Part shown: positions 8,173 through 17,444 of the stretch, in pieces
Position numbering within the stretch: the first letter of the stretch is position 1
How the letters are laid out: the number at the start of each line of letters is the position of its first letter
Assembly: GCF_034424375.1 (NCBI RefSeq)
Contig: NZ_CP139965.1
Coordinates: 868,001 to 932,000, forward strand
DNA: 64,000 nucleotides
Reading direction: 5' to 3'
Origin: Paraburkholderia kururiensis
Lineage (GTDB): Bacteria > Pseudomonadota > Gammaproteobacteria > Burkholderiales > Burkholderiaceae
The notes under the pieces: generated by a model
The model's input: the letters and a program-made list of their open reading frames with translations, nothing else
Database searches by the model: none
What the model was told of the DNA's origin: nothing
Made by a program: the position numbers and the translations under genes

Positions 8173-11100
8173 GTGTCCATTCGTGTCGCGTTGAACCATG
8201 TCACGCAGTATCGCTATGACCGGCTCGTCGGGCTCTCGCCGCAGGTGGTACGGCTGCGGCCCGCGCCCCATTGCCGTACGCCCATCGTCTCGTATTCCAT
8301 GCGCGTGGAGCCGGCGGAGCACTTCATCAACTGGCAGCAGGACGCATTCGCCAACTACCAGGCAAGGCTCGTGTTCCCCGAGCGCACGCGCGAATTCCGC
8401 GTCACGGTGGACCTCGTGGCCGAACTGGCCGTGTACAACCCGTTCGATTTCTTCCTCGAACCCCATGCGGAGCATTTTCCGTTCTCGTACCCGCCGGAAC
8501 TCGCGCAGGAGCTTGCGCCGTATCTCGTGAAGCGCGAGCCGACGCCGCTTTTTGCGGACTTCGTCGCGAGCATCGACCGTTCGCCGCGCAAGACAATCGA
8601 CTTCCTCGTCGACCTCAACCAGCGCCTGCAACACGAGATTCGCTACCTCATTCGCATGGAGCCCGGCGTGCAGACGCCCGAAGAGACGCTGCAAAACGCC
8701 TCCGGTTCCTGCCGCGACACGGGGTGGCTGCTCGTCGAAACGCTGCGCCAGCTTGGGCTGGCGGCGCGCTTCGTGTCCGGCTACCTGCTGCAGTTGAAGC
8801 CCGATACGAAGTCGCTCGATGGTCCGAGCGGCGCCGAAGTGGACTTCACGGACCTTCACGCCTGGTGCGAAGTGTTCCTGCCGGGCGCGGGCTGGATCGG
8901 GCTCGATCCGACCTCGGGGCTGCTCGCGGGCGAAGGCCACATCCCCGTGGCCTGTACGCCGGAGCCCGGCAGCGCGGCGCCCATTTCGGGCGCCGTGGAC
9001 GAATGCGAGGTGGAGTTTTCGCACACCATGTCGATCCAGCGCGTGCTGGAAACGCCGCGCGTCACGAAGCCGTACACCGAAGAAAGCTGGGACGGCGTGC
9101 TGAAAATGGGCGCCCAGGTGGACGCAGATCTCGCGGCCATGGACGTGCGCCTCACGATGGGCGGCGAGCCGACCTTCGTTTCGGTACGCGACCGCGACGC
9201 GCCCGAATGGAACACGGACGCCCTCGGCCCCACCAAGCGCGGCTATGCCGTGGCGCTGATGGACAAGCTGCGCGCCCGCTACGGCGCGAAGGGCTTTCTG
9301 CACGTCGGCCAGGGCAAGTGGTATCCCGGCGAGCAGTTGCCGCGCTGGGCACTGTCGCTCTACTGGCGCACGGACGGCGAGCCGTGCTGGCACGACCCCA
9401 CGTTGTTCGCCGACGAACGGGAACCGGCGTACTACACGTCCGACGACGCCCAGCGCTTCATCAACCACCTCGCGGGCAAGCTTGCGCTGGACCCGCAATA
9501 CGTCCAGCCCGGTTACGAGGACGTCTGGTACTACCTGTGGCGCGAACGGCGCCTGCCCGTGAACGTCGATCCGTTCGATTCGCGGCTCGACGACGAACTG
9601 GAGCGCATGCGCCTGCGTCGCGTCTTCGACGCCGGCCTGCAGGCCGTGACGGGCTACGTGCTGCCGCTTGCGCGCGAACGCGAGGCCGCGCGCGGCCAGC
9701 CGGCGCTGCAAGGCGCACGCTGGGTGAGCGGCCCCTGGTTCTTCCGCGACGAGCGCATGTACCTGATCCCGGGCGACTCGCCGATGGGCTACCGTCTGCC
9801 GCTGGATTCGCTGCCGTGGGTCACCTCCAGCGATTACCCGTGGCAGCACGCGCACGATCCGTTTGCACCGCCGGTGCCGCTGCGGTCCGCGGCGGAACTG
9901 CGCATGCAGTACCAGGACGCGGGCGTGGCCGCCACCGGCGACGAAGCGCTGGCGCTGGCCGATGAAGTCGCGCTCGAAGACATGGGCCTTGCCGAGCGAC
10001 TCTCGGCGTTCGCAGAAAGCGGCGCGAGCGGCTTACAGGGCGCAGGCGACGCGCCATACGCGCGCGGCGCGGGCGGGGGCGACACCGGCTCCGCGGACGG
10101 CACGCCCAACCGGCCGCCCGCACGCGGCGAATCGGCGGCGTGGATCACGCGCACGGCGCTGTGCGTCGAGGCGCGCGACCCCGCCCGCGCGGCGGGCCCC
10201 AAGGTGGAAGACGACGCGTTCGGCAGCGGCCGCAAGCTGCTGCACGTGTTCATGCCGCCGCTCACCGCACTCGACGACTATCTCGACCTGCTCGCCGCCG
10301 TGGAGGCCACGGCGGCAGAGCTGGGCATGAAGGTCATGATCGAAGGCTATCCGCCGCCGCGCGACCCGCGCCTGAAGCTGCTGCAAGTCACGCCGGACCC
10401 GGGCGTGATCGAGGTGAACATCCATCCCGCGTCGAACTGGGATGAACTCGTGGACCACACCGAGCACCTCTATCAGGTCGCGCACGAATCGTATCTGTGC
10501 ACCGAGAAGTTCATGATCGACGGCCGCCACACCGGCACGGGCGGCGGCAACCACTTCGTGCTGGGCGGCGCCACGCCCGCGGACAGCCCGTTCCTGCGCC
10601 GCCCCGATCTGCTGGCGAGCCTCGTGGCGTACTGGCACAACCATCCGTCGCTCTCGTACCTGTTTTCCGGGCTTTTCATCGGACCGACGAGCCAGGCGCC
10701 GCGCGTGGACGAAGCGCGCAACGATCAGGTCTACGAACTTGAAGTCGCGTTCGCGGAGATCCAGCGCCAGCTCGATCTGCTCGGCACGTACGGCGATGCG
10801 TCGGACACGCGGCTGCCGCCGTGGCTGATCGACCGCACGCTGCGCAACATCCTGATCGACGTGACGGGCAACACGCACCGCGCGGAGTTCTGCATCGACA
10901 AGCTGTATTCGCCGGATGGCCCCACTGGCCGCCTCGGCCTGCTCGAACTGCGCGGCTTCGAAATGCCGCCGCATGCGCGCATGAGCCTTGTCCAGCAATT
11001 GCTTTTGCGCGCGCTGGTAGCCCGTTTCTGGAGGGCGCCGTACACCGCGCGCCTCACGCGCTGGGGCACGGAACTGCACGATCGCTTCATGCTGGGCACC

Positions 11101-11736
11101 TTCGTGCAGATGGATTTCGACGACGTGCTTGCCGATCTGCGCGAAGCCGGCTACGCGTTCGAGCGCGAATGGTTCGCGCCGCATTTCGAGTTCCGCTTTC
11201 CGCTCGTGGGAGAACTGGACACGAACGGCATGGCGCTGACCGTGCGCCACGCGCTGGAGCCGTGGCACGTGATGGGCGAAGAGGGCGCCATGGGCGGCAC
11301 GGTGCGTTACGTGGATTCGTCGGTGGAGCGGCTCGAAGTGCGCGTGCTCGGCCTCAACGGCAGCCGCCACGTGGTGACCGTGAACGGCGAGCCGCTGCCG
11401 CTGCAACCCACCGGCCGCGTGAGCGAGCACGTGGCCGGCGTGCGCTTTCGCGCGTGGTCGCAGGCGACGTCGCTGCATCCCACCATCGGCGTGCACGCGC
11501 CGCTCACGTTCGACATCGTGGACACATGGAGCGGGCGCTCCGTAGGCGGTTGCCAGTATCATGTCGCTCATCCAGGCGGGCGCAACTATCAGACCTTTCC
11601 GGTCAACGCGTACGAGGCCGAAAGCCGACGGCGCGCGCGTTTCTTCACCATCGGTCATACGCCTGGACCTGTGGAAGTCGAACCGTGCACGCGCAGCCTC
11701 GAATTCCCGTTCACGCTGGATCTTCGCCGCGCCTGA
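8173..11736 (+). CDS. Large transglutaminase-like / DUF2126 protein
   Basis: 1187 residues. Residues 1-250 form a bacterial transglutaminase-like fold with an intact Cys-His-Asp triad: C180 in NASGSCRDTGW, H229 in DLHAWCEVF, D245 in GLDPTSG. The rest is DUF2126 (COG4196), found almost only fused to or beside such domains and containing GGEPTFVS, KWYPGEQLPRW, TGTGGGNHFVLGG and LELRGFEMPPH. No signal peptide, so cytoplasmic. The GTG start at 8173 has GAGGAG 6 bp upstream. It is followed after 57 bp by the fused ATP-grasp/alpha-E gene, and belongs to the same predicted peptide-processing system. A low-complexity Ala/Gly-rich linker occurs near residues 610-660. Confidence 0.9.
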   Translation: MSIRVALNHVTQYRYDRLVGLSPQVVRLRPAPHCRTPIVSYSMRVEPAEHFINWQQDAFANYQARLVFPERTREFRVTVDLVAELAVYNPFDFFLEPHAEHFPFSYPPELAQELAPYLVKREPTPLFADFVASIDRSPRKTIDFLVDLNQRLQHEIRYLIRMEPGVQTPEETLQNASGSCRDTGWLLVETLRQLGLAARFVSGYLLQLKPDTKSLDGPSGAEVDFTDLHAWCEVFLPGAGWIGLDPTSGLLAGEGHIPVACTPEPGSAAPISGAVDECEVEFSHTMSIQRVLETPRVTKPYTEESWDGVLKMGAQVDADLAAMDVRLTMGGEPTFVSVRDRDAPEWNTDALGPTKRGYAVALMDKLRARYGAKGFLHVGQGKWYPGEQLPRWALSLYWRTDGEPCWHDPTLFADEREPAYYTSDDAQRFINHLAGKLALDPQYVQPGYEDVWYYLWRERRLPVNVDPFDSRLDDELERMRLRRVFDAGLQAVTGYVLPLAREREAARGQPALQGARWVSGPWFFRDERMYLIPGDSPMGYRLPLDSLPWVTSSDYPWQHAHDPFAPPVPLRSAAELRMQYQDAGVAATGDEALALADEVALEDMGLAERLSAFAESGASGLQGAGDAPYARGAGGGDTGSADGTPNRPPARGESAAWITRTALCVEARDPARAAGPKVEDDAFGSGRKLLHVFMPPLTALDDYLDLLAAVEATAAELGMKVMIEGYPPPRDPRLKLLQVTPDPGVIEVNIHPASNWDELVDHTEHLYQVAHESYLCTEKFMIDGRHTGTGGGNHFVLGGATPADSPFLRRPDLLASLVAYWHNHPSLSYLFSGLFIGPTSQAPRVDEARNDQVYELEVAFAEIQRQLDLLGTYGDASDTRLPPWLIDRTLRNILIDVTGNTHRAEFCIDKLYSPDGPTGRLGLLELRGFEMPPHARMSLVQQLLLRALVARFWRAPYTARLTRWGTELHDRFMLGTFVQMDFDDVLADLREAGYAFEREWFAPHFEFRFPLVGELDTNGMALTVRHALEPWHVMGEEGAMGGTVRYVDSSVERLEVRVLGLNGSRHVVTVNGEPLPLQPTGRVSEHVAGVRFRAWSQATSLHPTIGVHAPLTFDIVDTWSGRSVGGCQYHVAHPGGRNYQTFPVNAYEAESRRRARFFTIGHTPGPVEVEPCTRSLEFPFTLDLRRA

Positions 11737-11793
11737 ATTGACCGACCCGACTGACGTACTGGCCCAAACACGCGATCAAACGCACCCAAGACC

Positions 11794-14481
11794 TTGGCTT
11801 TTCAATCGACCCTGCCGTTCGAGTCCACTGCGGACCATGCCGAAGCACTCGCGCTGTTGCGCATCCTGCCTGCCCGTGGCGGGCACTGGGATGAGCTGCG
11901 CGACGCTGCCGGCGCGATTCGCGAGCCGTGGCGGCGCTTCTTCGGCCTGCTCGGCGAAGACGGTGTGGCCGGGCTCGACGAGGCGGCGGCGTCAGTGGTG
12001 CAGCAGGTCCGCGGCAACGACATCACGTACAACGTCTATGCCGACAAGGGCGAGCCGCGGCCCTGGGCGCTGGACCTGCTGCCGTTTCTGATCGACGAAG
12101 ACGAATGGGCGCGGATCGAGCGCGGCGTGGCGCAGCGCGCGAAGCTGCTCAATGCGATCGTGGCCGACGTCTACGGCGAACAGACGCTGTTGCAGCGTGG
12201 CTTGTTGCCGCCCGCGCTCGTGTACGGCCACCCCGGCTATCTGCGCGCGATGAAGGGCTTTACGCCGCCGGGCGGCCAGTATCTGCAGATCGTGGCCGTG
12301 GATCTGGCGCGCGCGCCTACGGGCGAATGGACCGTGATGTCGCAGCGCACCGAAGCGCCCTCGGGCCTCGGCTATGCGCTGGAAAACCGGCTGATCGTCT
12401 CGAGCCTCTTTACCGATGCGTTCCGCTCGCTGCGCGTGAGGCGCCTTGCGCCCACGTATTCGCAGCTCATCGCCACGCTCGCCCAGGCCGCGCGCGCCAC
12501 CATGCGCGAAGACGAACGCAAGGCAAAGGGCGACTCGCCGCACATTGCGCTGCTCACGCCTGGGCCCTTCAGCGAGACTTATTTCGAGCACGTATTCCTC
12601 GCGCGCTACCTGGGCCTCACGCTCGTGGAGGGCAAAGACCTCACGGTGCGCAACGACATGCTGTACCTGAAGACGCTGGGCGGGCTGGAGCGCGTGCACG
12701 GGCTGCTGCGCCGGCTCGACGACGCGTTCTGCGACCCGGTGGAACTGCGGGCCGATTCGACCATCGGCGTGCCGGGGCTGCTTCAGGTGATGCGTGCGGG
12801 CAACGTGATGGTGTCGAACATGCCGGGCGCGGGCTTCGTGGAATCGCCCGCGTTGCATGGTTTTCTGCCGGGCATTTCCGCGGCGGTGCTCAACGAGCCG
12901 CTTGCGCTGCCCAGCGTGCCGACATGGTGGTGCGGCGAGGAAGCCGCGCGACAACAGGCGTTCGCGCATATCTCCGAAGCCTTCCTCGTGCCCACATGGC
13001 CCGGCATGCAAGGCGGCAGCACGGGTCCCGGCGCGGCCAACATTCCGGCAGGCATGGCGCGCGGACCGCAGCGTCTCGCGGATTGGGCCGCGCGCATCGA
13101 ACAGGCCGCGGACGCGTTCACCATCCAGCAGCCGTTGCCGTATTCCTGCACGCCGCGTTACGAGGACGGCACGCTGCGCGGCCGGCCCTCGGTGCTGCGC
13201 GTCTACGCCATTGCCGATCTGAACGGCGAGTGGCACATGCTGCCGGGCGGCTTCACGCGTCTTGCGGCGGAGCATCAGACATCGGTTTCCATGCAGTTCG
13301 GCGGCAGCAGCGTGGACACCTGGGTGCTGTCGAGCCAGCCGGGCTCCACCTTCTCGCTGTTGCCTTCGCCGATGAAGCCCGGCGACCTCGCGCGCCGGCA
13401 TCGCATGGTATCGAGCCGCGCGGCGGAAAACCTGTTCTGGGGCGGCCGTTACGGCGAGCGCGCCGAGAACAACGTGCGGCTGTGCCGGCTGATACTGGGG
13501 TCGCTGGAAAGCAACGACGCCGACGAAATGTTCGGAACCTTAACGGAACTCGCGGCGCAGTGCGGGCTGATTCCATCGGTGGATACGCTCGCGCGCAGCT
13601 CGCCTCACGCGTTCGAGCGCGTGCTCGTCGCGAACCTGCACGAGAACGCGGGGTACGCGAGCATCGGCCAGAATCTGGCGAGCCAGGCAAGAGCGAGCGG
13701 CGAGGTGCGTGGGCGGCTTTCCAACGACCACTGGCGCACCATCCTCGCCGCACGCAACGACTTTCGCGACGCGCTGGACGGGCTGTCGCTCGCGCCGGGC
13801 GGTCAGCGGCAGATGTTCGAGAACGGCGGTCAGGGCGGCGGTAACAGTAACGGCAACCACGGTGCCGCCCGCGACCGCTACGAGCCCTACGACCGCATGA
13901 AACTGATGAAGGCGCTGGAAGATCTCGCCACGCAACTTTCGGCTATCAGCGGGGCGCAGGGCGACCGCATGACGCGCGACGAAGCATGGCGGCTGCTTTT
14001 CGTTGGCCGTCACATCGAGCGGGTGGCCACGATGACCACGTTCCTGCACGTCATCGCAAGCGAAGGCCGGCTGGCCACGCCTGCCGGCTTCGATCTGCTG
14101 CTGCAACTGTTCGACTGCACGCTCACGTATCGCTCGCTTTATCCGGGTCGCTTCGAGGTGCCGGCGCTGCTCGATCTGCTCGTGATCGACCCGACCAATC
14201 CGCGCGGCCTCTATGGCGTGTACGACCGGCTGCGCAAGAAGCTGGACGAAATCGCCGTGGCCGCGGGCGGCACGCGGCGTGCGCCGTTTGCTGAACTCAT
14301 GCCGCCCGTTGCGGCGCTGCCCACGCTCGAGCAGCTCTGCGAGCCTGGGGAGAACGGCCGCTTTCCGGTGCTGCTCGATCTCTGCGAACAACTGGGTGCC
14401 TACGTGGCCGCGGCATCCAACGAGATCAGCGCGCGCTACTTCAGCCACGCGAATTCACTTGCCGAGCAGGTGGCCCCATGA
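11794..14481 (+). CDS. Fusion of permuted ATP-grasp (COG2308) and alpha-E (COG2307)
   Basis: 895 residues combining both activities that are separate genes at 4249 and 5792. Residues 1 to about 520 are ATP-grasp-like: TYNVYADKGEPRPW, the APSGLGYALENR segment, LLTPGPFSETYFEH, GLLRRLDDAFCDP. Residues about 537-895 are alpha-E, starting MVSSRAAENLFWGGRYGERAEN. The segment that should contain the ATP-binding lysine (VVKETHGAGGYGM in the paralogue) is replaced near residue 397 by FLVPTWPGMQGGSTGPG, so the ligase half may be inactive or altered. The start is TTG 11794: a stop at 11752 precedes it and no ATG is near. The stop overlaps the next start by 4 bp (ATGA). Confidence 0.87.
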   Translation: MAFQSTLPFESTADHAEALALLRILPARGGHWDELRDAAGAIREPWRRFFGLLGEDGVAGLDEAAASVVQQVRGNDITYNVYADKGEPRPWALDLLPFLIDEDEWARIERGVAQRAKLLNAIVADVYGEQTLLQRGLLPPALVYGHPGYLRAMKGFTPPGGQYLQIVAVDLARAPTGEWTVMSQRTEAPSGLGYALENRLIVSSLFTDAFRSLRVRRLAPTYSQLIATLAQAARATMREDERKAKGDSPHIALLTPGPFSETYFEHVFLARYLGLTLVEGKDLTVRNDMLYLKTLGGLERVHGLLRRLDDAFCDPVELRADSTIGVPGLLQVMRAGNVMVSNMPGAGFVESPALHGFLPGISAAVLNEPLALPSVPTWWCGEEAARQQAFAHISEAFLVPTWPGMQGGSTGPGAANIPAGMARGPQRLADWAARIEQAADAFTIQQPLPYSCTPRYEDGTLRGRPSVLRVYAIADLNGEWHMLPGGFTRLAAEHQTSVSMQFGGSSVDTWVLSSQPGSTFSLLPSPMKPGDLARRHRMVSSRAAENLFWGGRYGERAENNVRLCRLILGSLESNDADEMFGTLTELAAQCGLIPSVDTLARSSPHAFERVLVANLHENAGYASIGQNLASQARASGEVRGRLSNDHWRTILAARNDFRDALDGLSLAPGGQRQMFENGGQGGGNSNGNHGAARDRYEPYDRMKLMKALEDLATQLSAISGAQGDRMTRDEAWRLLFVGRHIERVATMTTFLHVIASEGRLATPAGFDLLLQLFDCTLTYRSLYPGRFEVPALLDLLVIDPTNPRGLYGVYDRLRKKLDEIAVAAGGTRRAPFAELMPPVAALPTLEQLCEPGENGRFPVLLDLCEQLGAYVAAASNEISARYFSHANSLAEQVAP

Positions 14482-15380
14482 GCGGCGACGTCGTGCTGAC
14501 CGTTTCGCATCACACCGTGTACCGCTATTCCACGCTCGTGGAAACCGCGCAGCATCTCGCGACGATCCGCCCGCTCACGTGTGCGTGGCAGCGTGTGATG
14601 GCGCACAGCGAGCGCATCGAACCCGAGCCTTCGTACCGAACGAGCCGCGTGGACGCGTTCGGCAACGACCTGCTCTATTTCTCGTTCGACTCGCCGCACG
14701 ATTACCTCAAGATGACGAGCGAGACCACCGTGCTGCTGTCGCCGCGCTGGGCGTCGCTGGATCCCGACGCTACGCCGCCTTGGGAAGAGGTCGCGCAGGC
14801 GCTGCGTTTTCGCGCGGGCGGCGCGTTTCATCCCGAGACCGAGTTCTGCTTTGCGTCGCCCAACATCGCGCTTCTGCCCGAGCTGCGTGCCTATGCACAG
14901 CGCAGCTTCACGCCGGATATGCCGCTTGCGGCCGGTGCGATCGACCTCATGCATCGCGTTTACGCCGACTTCGAATACAAGCCCGCGGCGACCACGTTCG
15001 ATACGCCGGCCGCGCGCGCCTTCGAACTCAGACACGGCGTGTGTCAGGACTTCGCGCAGGTGATGATCGGCTGCCTGCGCACGCTCGGTTTGCCTGCGCG
15101 GTACGTGAGCGGCTATCTGCGCACCGATCCGCCCGAAGGCACGCCGCGCTTGATCGGCGCGGATGCATCGCACGCGTGGGTTTCCGTGTTTTGCCCCGGC
15201 GTGGGCTGGATCGATCTCGATCCGACCAACGACGTGCTTGCCGATCTCGATCACGTCACGCTCGCCACGGGGCGCGACTATAGCGACGTGTCGCTGCTGC
15301 GCGGCATGATCCTGGGCGGCGGCGAGCACCAGGTCGAAGTCGCGGTGCACGTCACGGGCGGCGCGCCGACGCTGGTTTAG
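14478..15380 (+). CDS. Transglutaminase-like cysteine protease family protein (COG1305)
   Basis: 300 residues: N-terminal beta domain (about 1-150) followed by a transglutaminase core with an intact triad, C189 (RHGVCQDFAQ), H232 (SHAWVSVF) and D248 (WIDLDPTND). No signal peptide. Translation is coupled to the upstream ATP-grasp/alpha-E fusion by a 4-bp overlap, which makes these two a single functional unit. Proteins of this type are presumed to hydrolyse or cross-link the peptide made by the ligase. It closes the plus-strand block. Confidence 0.9.
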   Translation: MSGDVVLTVSHHTVYRYSTLVETAQHLATIRPLTCAWQRVMAHSERIEPEPSYRTSRVDAFGNDLLYFSFDSPHDYLKMTSETTVLLSPRWASLDPDATPPWEEVAQALRFRAGGAFHPETEFCFASPNIALLPELRAYAQRSFTPDMPLAAGAIDLMHRVYADFEYKPAATTFDTPAARAFELRHGVCQDFAQVMIGCLRTLGLPARYVSGYLRTDPPEGTPRLIGADASHAWVSVFCPGVGWIDLDPTNDVLADLDHVTLATGRDYSDVSLLRGMILGGGEHQVEVAVHVTGGAPTLV

Positions 15381-15561
15381 TCCGCTCTGCGTGTGCTTGC
15401 GCGCACACCGTAACCCGGCGTTACCAAACTCGCAGACCCGTTGCACCTCTCCATCGCTTCGATGCGTAGACTCCCGTCCACGGCCCCTCGGGCCGGACGT
15501 CGCATGGCGCGCGGCATGTGCCGCGCCATGCCTACGATCCATCAGCCGACAGGAGTGCCCC

Positions 15562-15810
15562 ATGCTGCCACCCAGAAACCGAACGGTGACCGCGCTATTC
15601 GACAATGTGGAGATGTGCGCCGAGTACAGCGAAGAGACGGGGCGCCTTCGTATTCTGCGCGACGGCGCGCTGCTTCACGAATGGTTTCCGCCCAACTCGT
15701 GGTTCGCAATTGCGTCTGTGGCGGGCGCGCGCAACTGGGGCACGCAGCCCGACGAAAGCGAATTGCGCGCGTTGCTGGACAGCGAGATGTCGACGTTGCG
15801 TGCCGACTGA
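15562..15810 (+). CDS. Small conserved-looking hypothetical protein (82 aa)
   Basis: 82-residue protein beginning MLPPRNRTVTALFDNVEMCAEY, acidic C-terminus. I do not recognise a family. It has a good AGGAG ribosome-binding site 6 bp before the ATG and coding-like composition. Sequence such as LRILRDGALLHEWFPPNSW suggests a compact beta fold. No signal peptide or membrane segment. It stands alone between the transglutaminase gene and the flagellin terminator. Confidence 0.6.
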   Translation: MLPPRNRTVTALFDNVEMCAEYSEETGRLRILRDGALLHEWFPPNSWFAIASVAGARNWGTQPDESELRALLDSEMSTLRAD

Positions 15811-15864
15811 AGACGACGCGCAACGTGCACGTTCGCGCGAGACATCGTCGAATGACGCTTCAAT

Positions 15865-15897
15865 GAAAAAAGGTGGGCGGTTTTCACCGTCCACCTT
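15865..15897 (-). terminator. Rho-independent terminator of flagellin gene
   Basis: Read on the minus strand: an AAGGTGG...CCACCTT stem with an inner GGT/ACC pairing closed by GAAA, followed by a run of T. It lies about 90 bp beyond the flagellin stop and has a U-tract in that direction only. Confidence 0.8.
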
Positions 15898-15985
15898 CTA
15901 CAGCACGTGGGTCACCAGGGCGACTCCACGCTGTGCATACCGATAGCGCGCGACGCAACCGATAAGCGCGTCGTGCGTTCGATGC

Positions 15986-16804
15986 TTACTGCAGGAGCTT
16001 CAGCACTTGCTGCGGCAGCGAGTTCGCTTGTGCGAGCACCGAGATACCGGCTTGTTGCAGCACTTGCGCCTTCGAGAGGTTCGCCGTTTCCGAAGCGAAG
16101 TCGGCGTCGACGATCTGCGACTTGGCAGCGTTCAGGTTGGTCGATTCCGTCTGCGTGTTGCTGATGGCCGACTGGAACGTGTTCTGCGTTGCACCCAGCG
16201 TTGCCTGGAAGTTGTTGACTTGAGCCAGCGCTGCGTCGATCGCGGTGATCGCGTTCTGTGCACCCGAGGTGGTCGAGATGTCGATACCCGAGACGCCGAG
16301 GCCCGACGCGTTCCACGTGGTCGAACCGAAGTTCGCCGTGATGGTCTGGTTGGCCGATGCGCCGATCTGGAAGTCCACGCTGCCGAGGCCGCCGAGCACA
16401 GCCTGACCGTTGAACGTGGTTTGCGTTTCGACGCGGTTGATTTCCGTCAGACGCGTCGTGACTTCCGTCTGCAGATTCGCTTGCGCTGCCGAGCCGAGCG
16501 AGCCGTCGCCCGATTCCACGGCCAGCTGGCGGATACGCTGCAGGTTGGCCACGGTCGACGAGATCGCGCCCGAGGCCGTTTGCACCATCGAGATGCCGTT
16601 GTTCGCGTTCATCACGCCTTGATTCAGCGCGTTGATGGCGGCCGTCTGACTGGTCGCGATAGCGAGGCCGGCGGCGTCGTCGGCGGCGGTGTTCACGCGC
16701 TTGCCCGACGAGAGACGGTTGATGGCTTGCGACAGGGCGTTTTGCGAACCGGAGAGGTTCGTCTGCGTCGTCAGCGACAGAATGTTGGTGTTGATGTTAA
16801 GCAT
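15986..16804 (-). CDS. fliC: Flagellin
   Basis: Filament subunit, 272 residues. Both conserved coiled-coil ends are present: N-terminal MLNINTNILSLTTQTNLSGSQ with LSSGKRVNTAADDAAGLAI, and C-terminal ANLSKAQVLQQAGISVLAQANSLPQQVLKLLQ-type end. The central variable domain is very short (about residues 135-190), so the filament surface should be minimal; many Burkholderia flagellins are over 380 residues. ATG 16804 has GAGGGG 5 bp upstream. It has its own sigma-28 promoter and terminator, and no other flagellar structural gene is nearby, so it may be an additional flagellin rather than the one in the main flagellar cluster. Confidence 0.93.
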   Translation of the reverse strand: MLNINTNILSLTTQTNLSGSQNALSQAINRLSSGKRVNTAADDAAGLAIATSQTAAINALNQGVMNANNGISMVQTASGAISSTVANLQRIRQLAVESGDGSLGSAAQANLQTEVTTRLTEINRVETQTTFNGQAVLGGLGSVDFQIGASANQTITANFGSTTWNASGLGVSGIDISTTSGAQNAITAIDAALAQVNNFQATLGATQNTFQSAISNTQTESTNLNAAKSQIVDADFASETANLSKAQVLQQAGISVLAQANSLPQQVLKLLQ

Positions 16805-16897
16805 GAATCCCCTCGATGGAGTGCGGATGTGCGTTTGATAACGAGTTAGGTTGCCGGCGATGTACTTGTCGGTCCGTGGACCAGCAACCTGTCCGTG

Positions 16898-16924
16898 TTA
16901 TCGGCGCCAGATCGAACAACTTGA
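16898..16924 (-). promoter_or_regulatory. Sigma-28 (FliA) promoter of the flagellin gene
   Basis: Minus strand: -35 TCAAGTTG (16924-16917), exactly 11 bp spacer, -10 GCCGATAA (16905-16898). The -10 is a perfect FliA consensus and the -35 matches TCAAGTTT in 7 of 8 positions. Predicted 5' leader is about 85 nt. Confidence 0.9.
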
Positions 16925-16977
16925 GAGAGATTGTTTGGGGTACTGCGAAATGGTGGGGAAGATCCGGACACGAGGCC

Positions 16978-17004
16978 AAAAAAATACCGGCCAGGTGGCC
17001 GGTA
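16978..17004 (-). terminator. Rho-independent terminator reading on the minus strand
   Basis: Perfect 8-bp stem TACCGGCC / GGCCGGTA with a 4-nt loop, followed on the minus strand by a seven-T run. It sits upstream of the flagellin promoter and shields it from minus-strand transcription coming from the transporter operon or from an unannotated transcript in 17005-17444. Confidence 0.8.
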
Positions 17005-17444
17005 CAAAATCCTCGTACTACATCCGAGCACCGTACGCCCTGTCGCAGGAATCGCGCGGTGTGTAAGCATTATGCGGGTTTCGGCCGCGATTCGACAAGC
17101 GAAACATACCCTGTATGGTGCAGGTCATTACGATCTCTTCCTCGCTGTTGCTCGAGTTTTTCGTTGTGCTCCGATGCTTGTGGGCACAGTTCTTAAGCGT
17201 TACTTAAGGTATGTTCTGCTATGCGAGCGGTGCATCATGCGCGCTCTGATGGTCGGCGAAAAGACGCGCAGCCGCGCTTCCGCGCTCGAGCAGCCGCGCC
17301 GATAAAACCGCTTGCACGCGATCAGCGTTTTGTCTGTTCATTCGAGTCGGACGAGCCGCACAGGATGGCCCCCATGGTTGTCTCCGAAGCATGGGTACGT
17401 GCGTTATGGCTTCCCGGCGCTCTGCTTCGATGCTGACGCCTTCG
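17005..17444. other. Intergenic region between transporter stop and terminator
   Basis: About 440 bp without a supportable ORF. It contains CTTAAG-N5-CTTAAG at 17192-17208. Because a strong minus-strand terminator sits at its far end, it is either a long 3' UTR of the transporter or holds a small RNA. Confidence 0.4.

Noticed and set aside
10033..11658. 541-codon open frame on the minus strand, rich in Arg/His/Val
   Set aside because: Exact antisense shadow of the transglutaminase/DUF2126 gene. High-GC codon bias opens this frame; composition is unlike protein.
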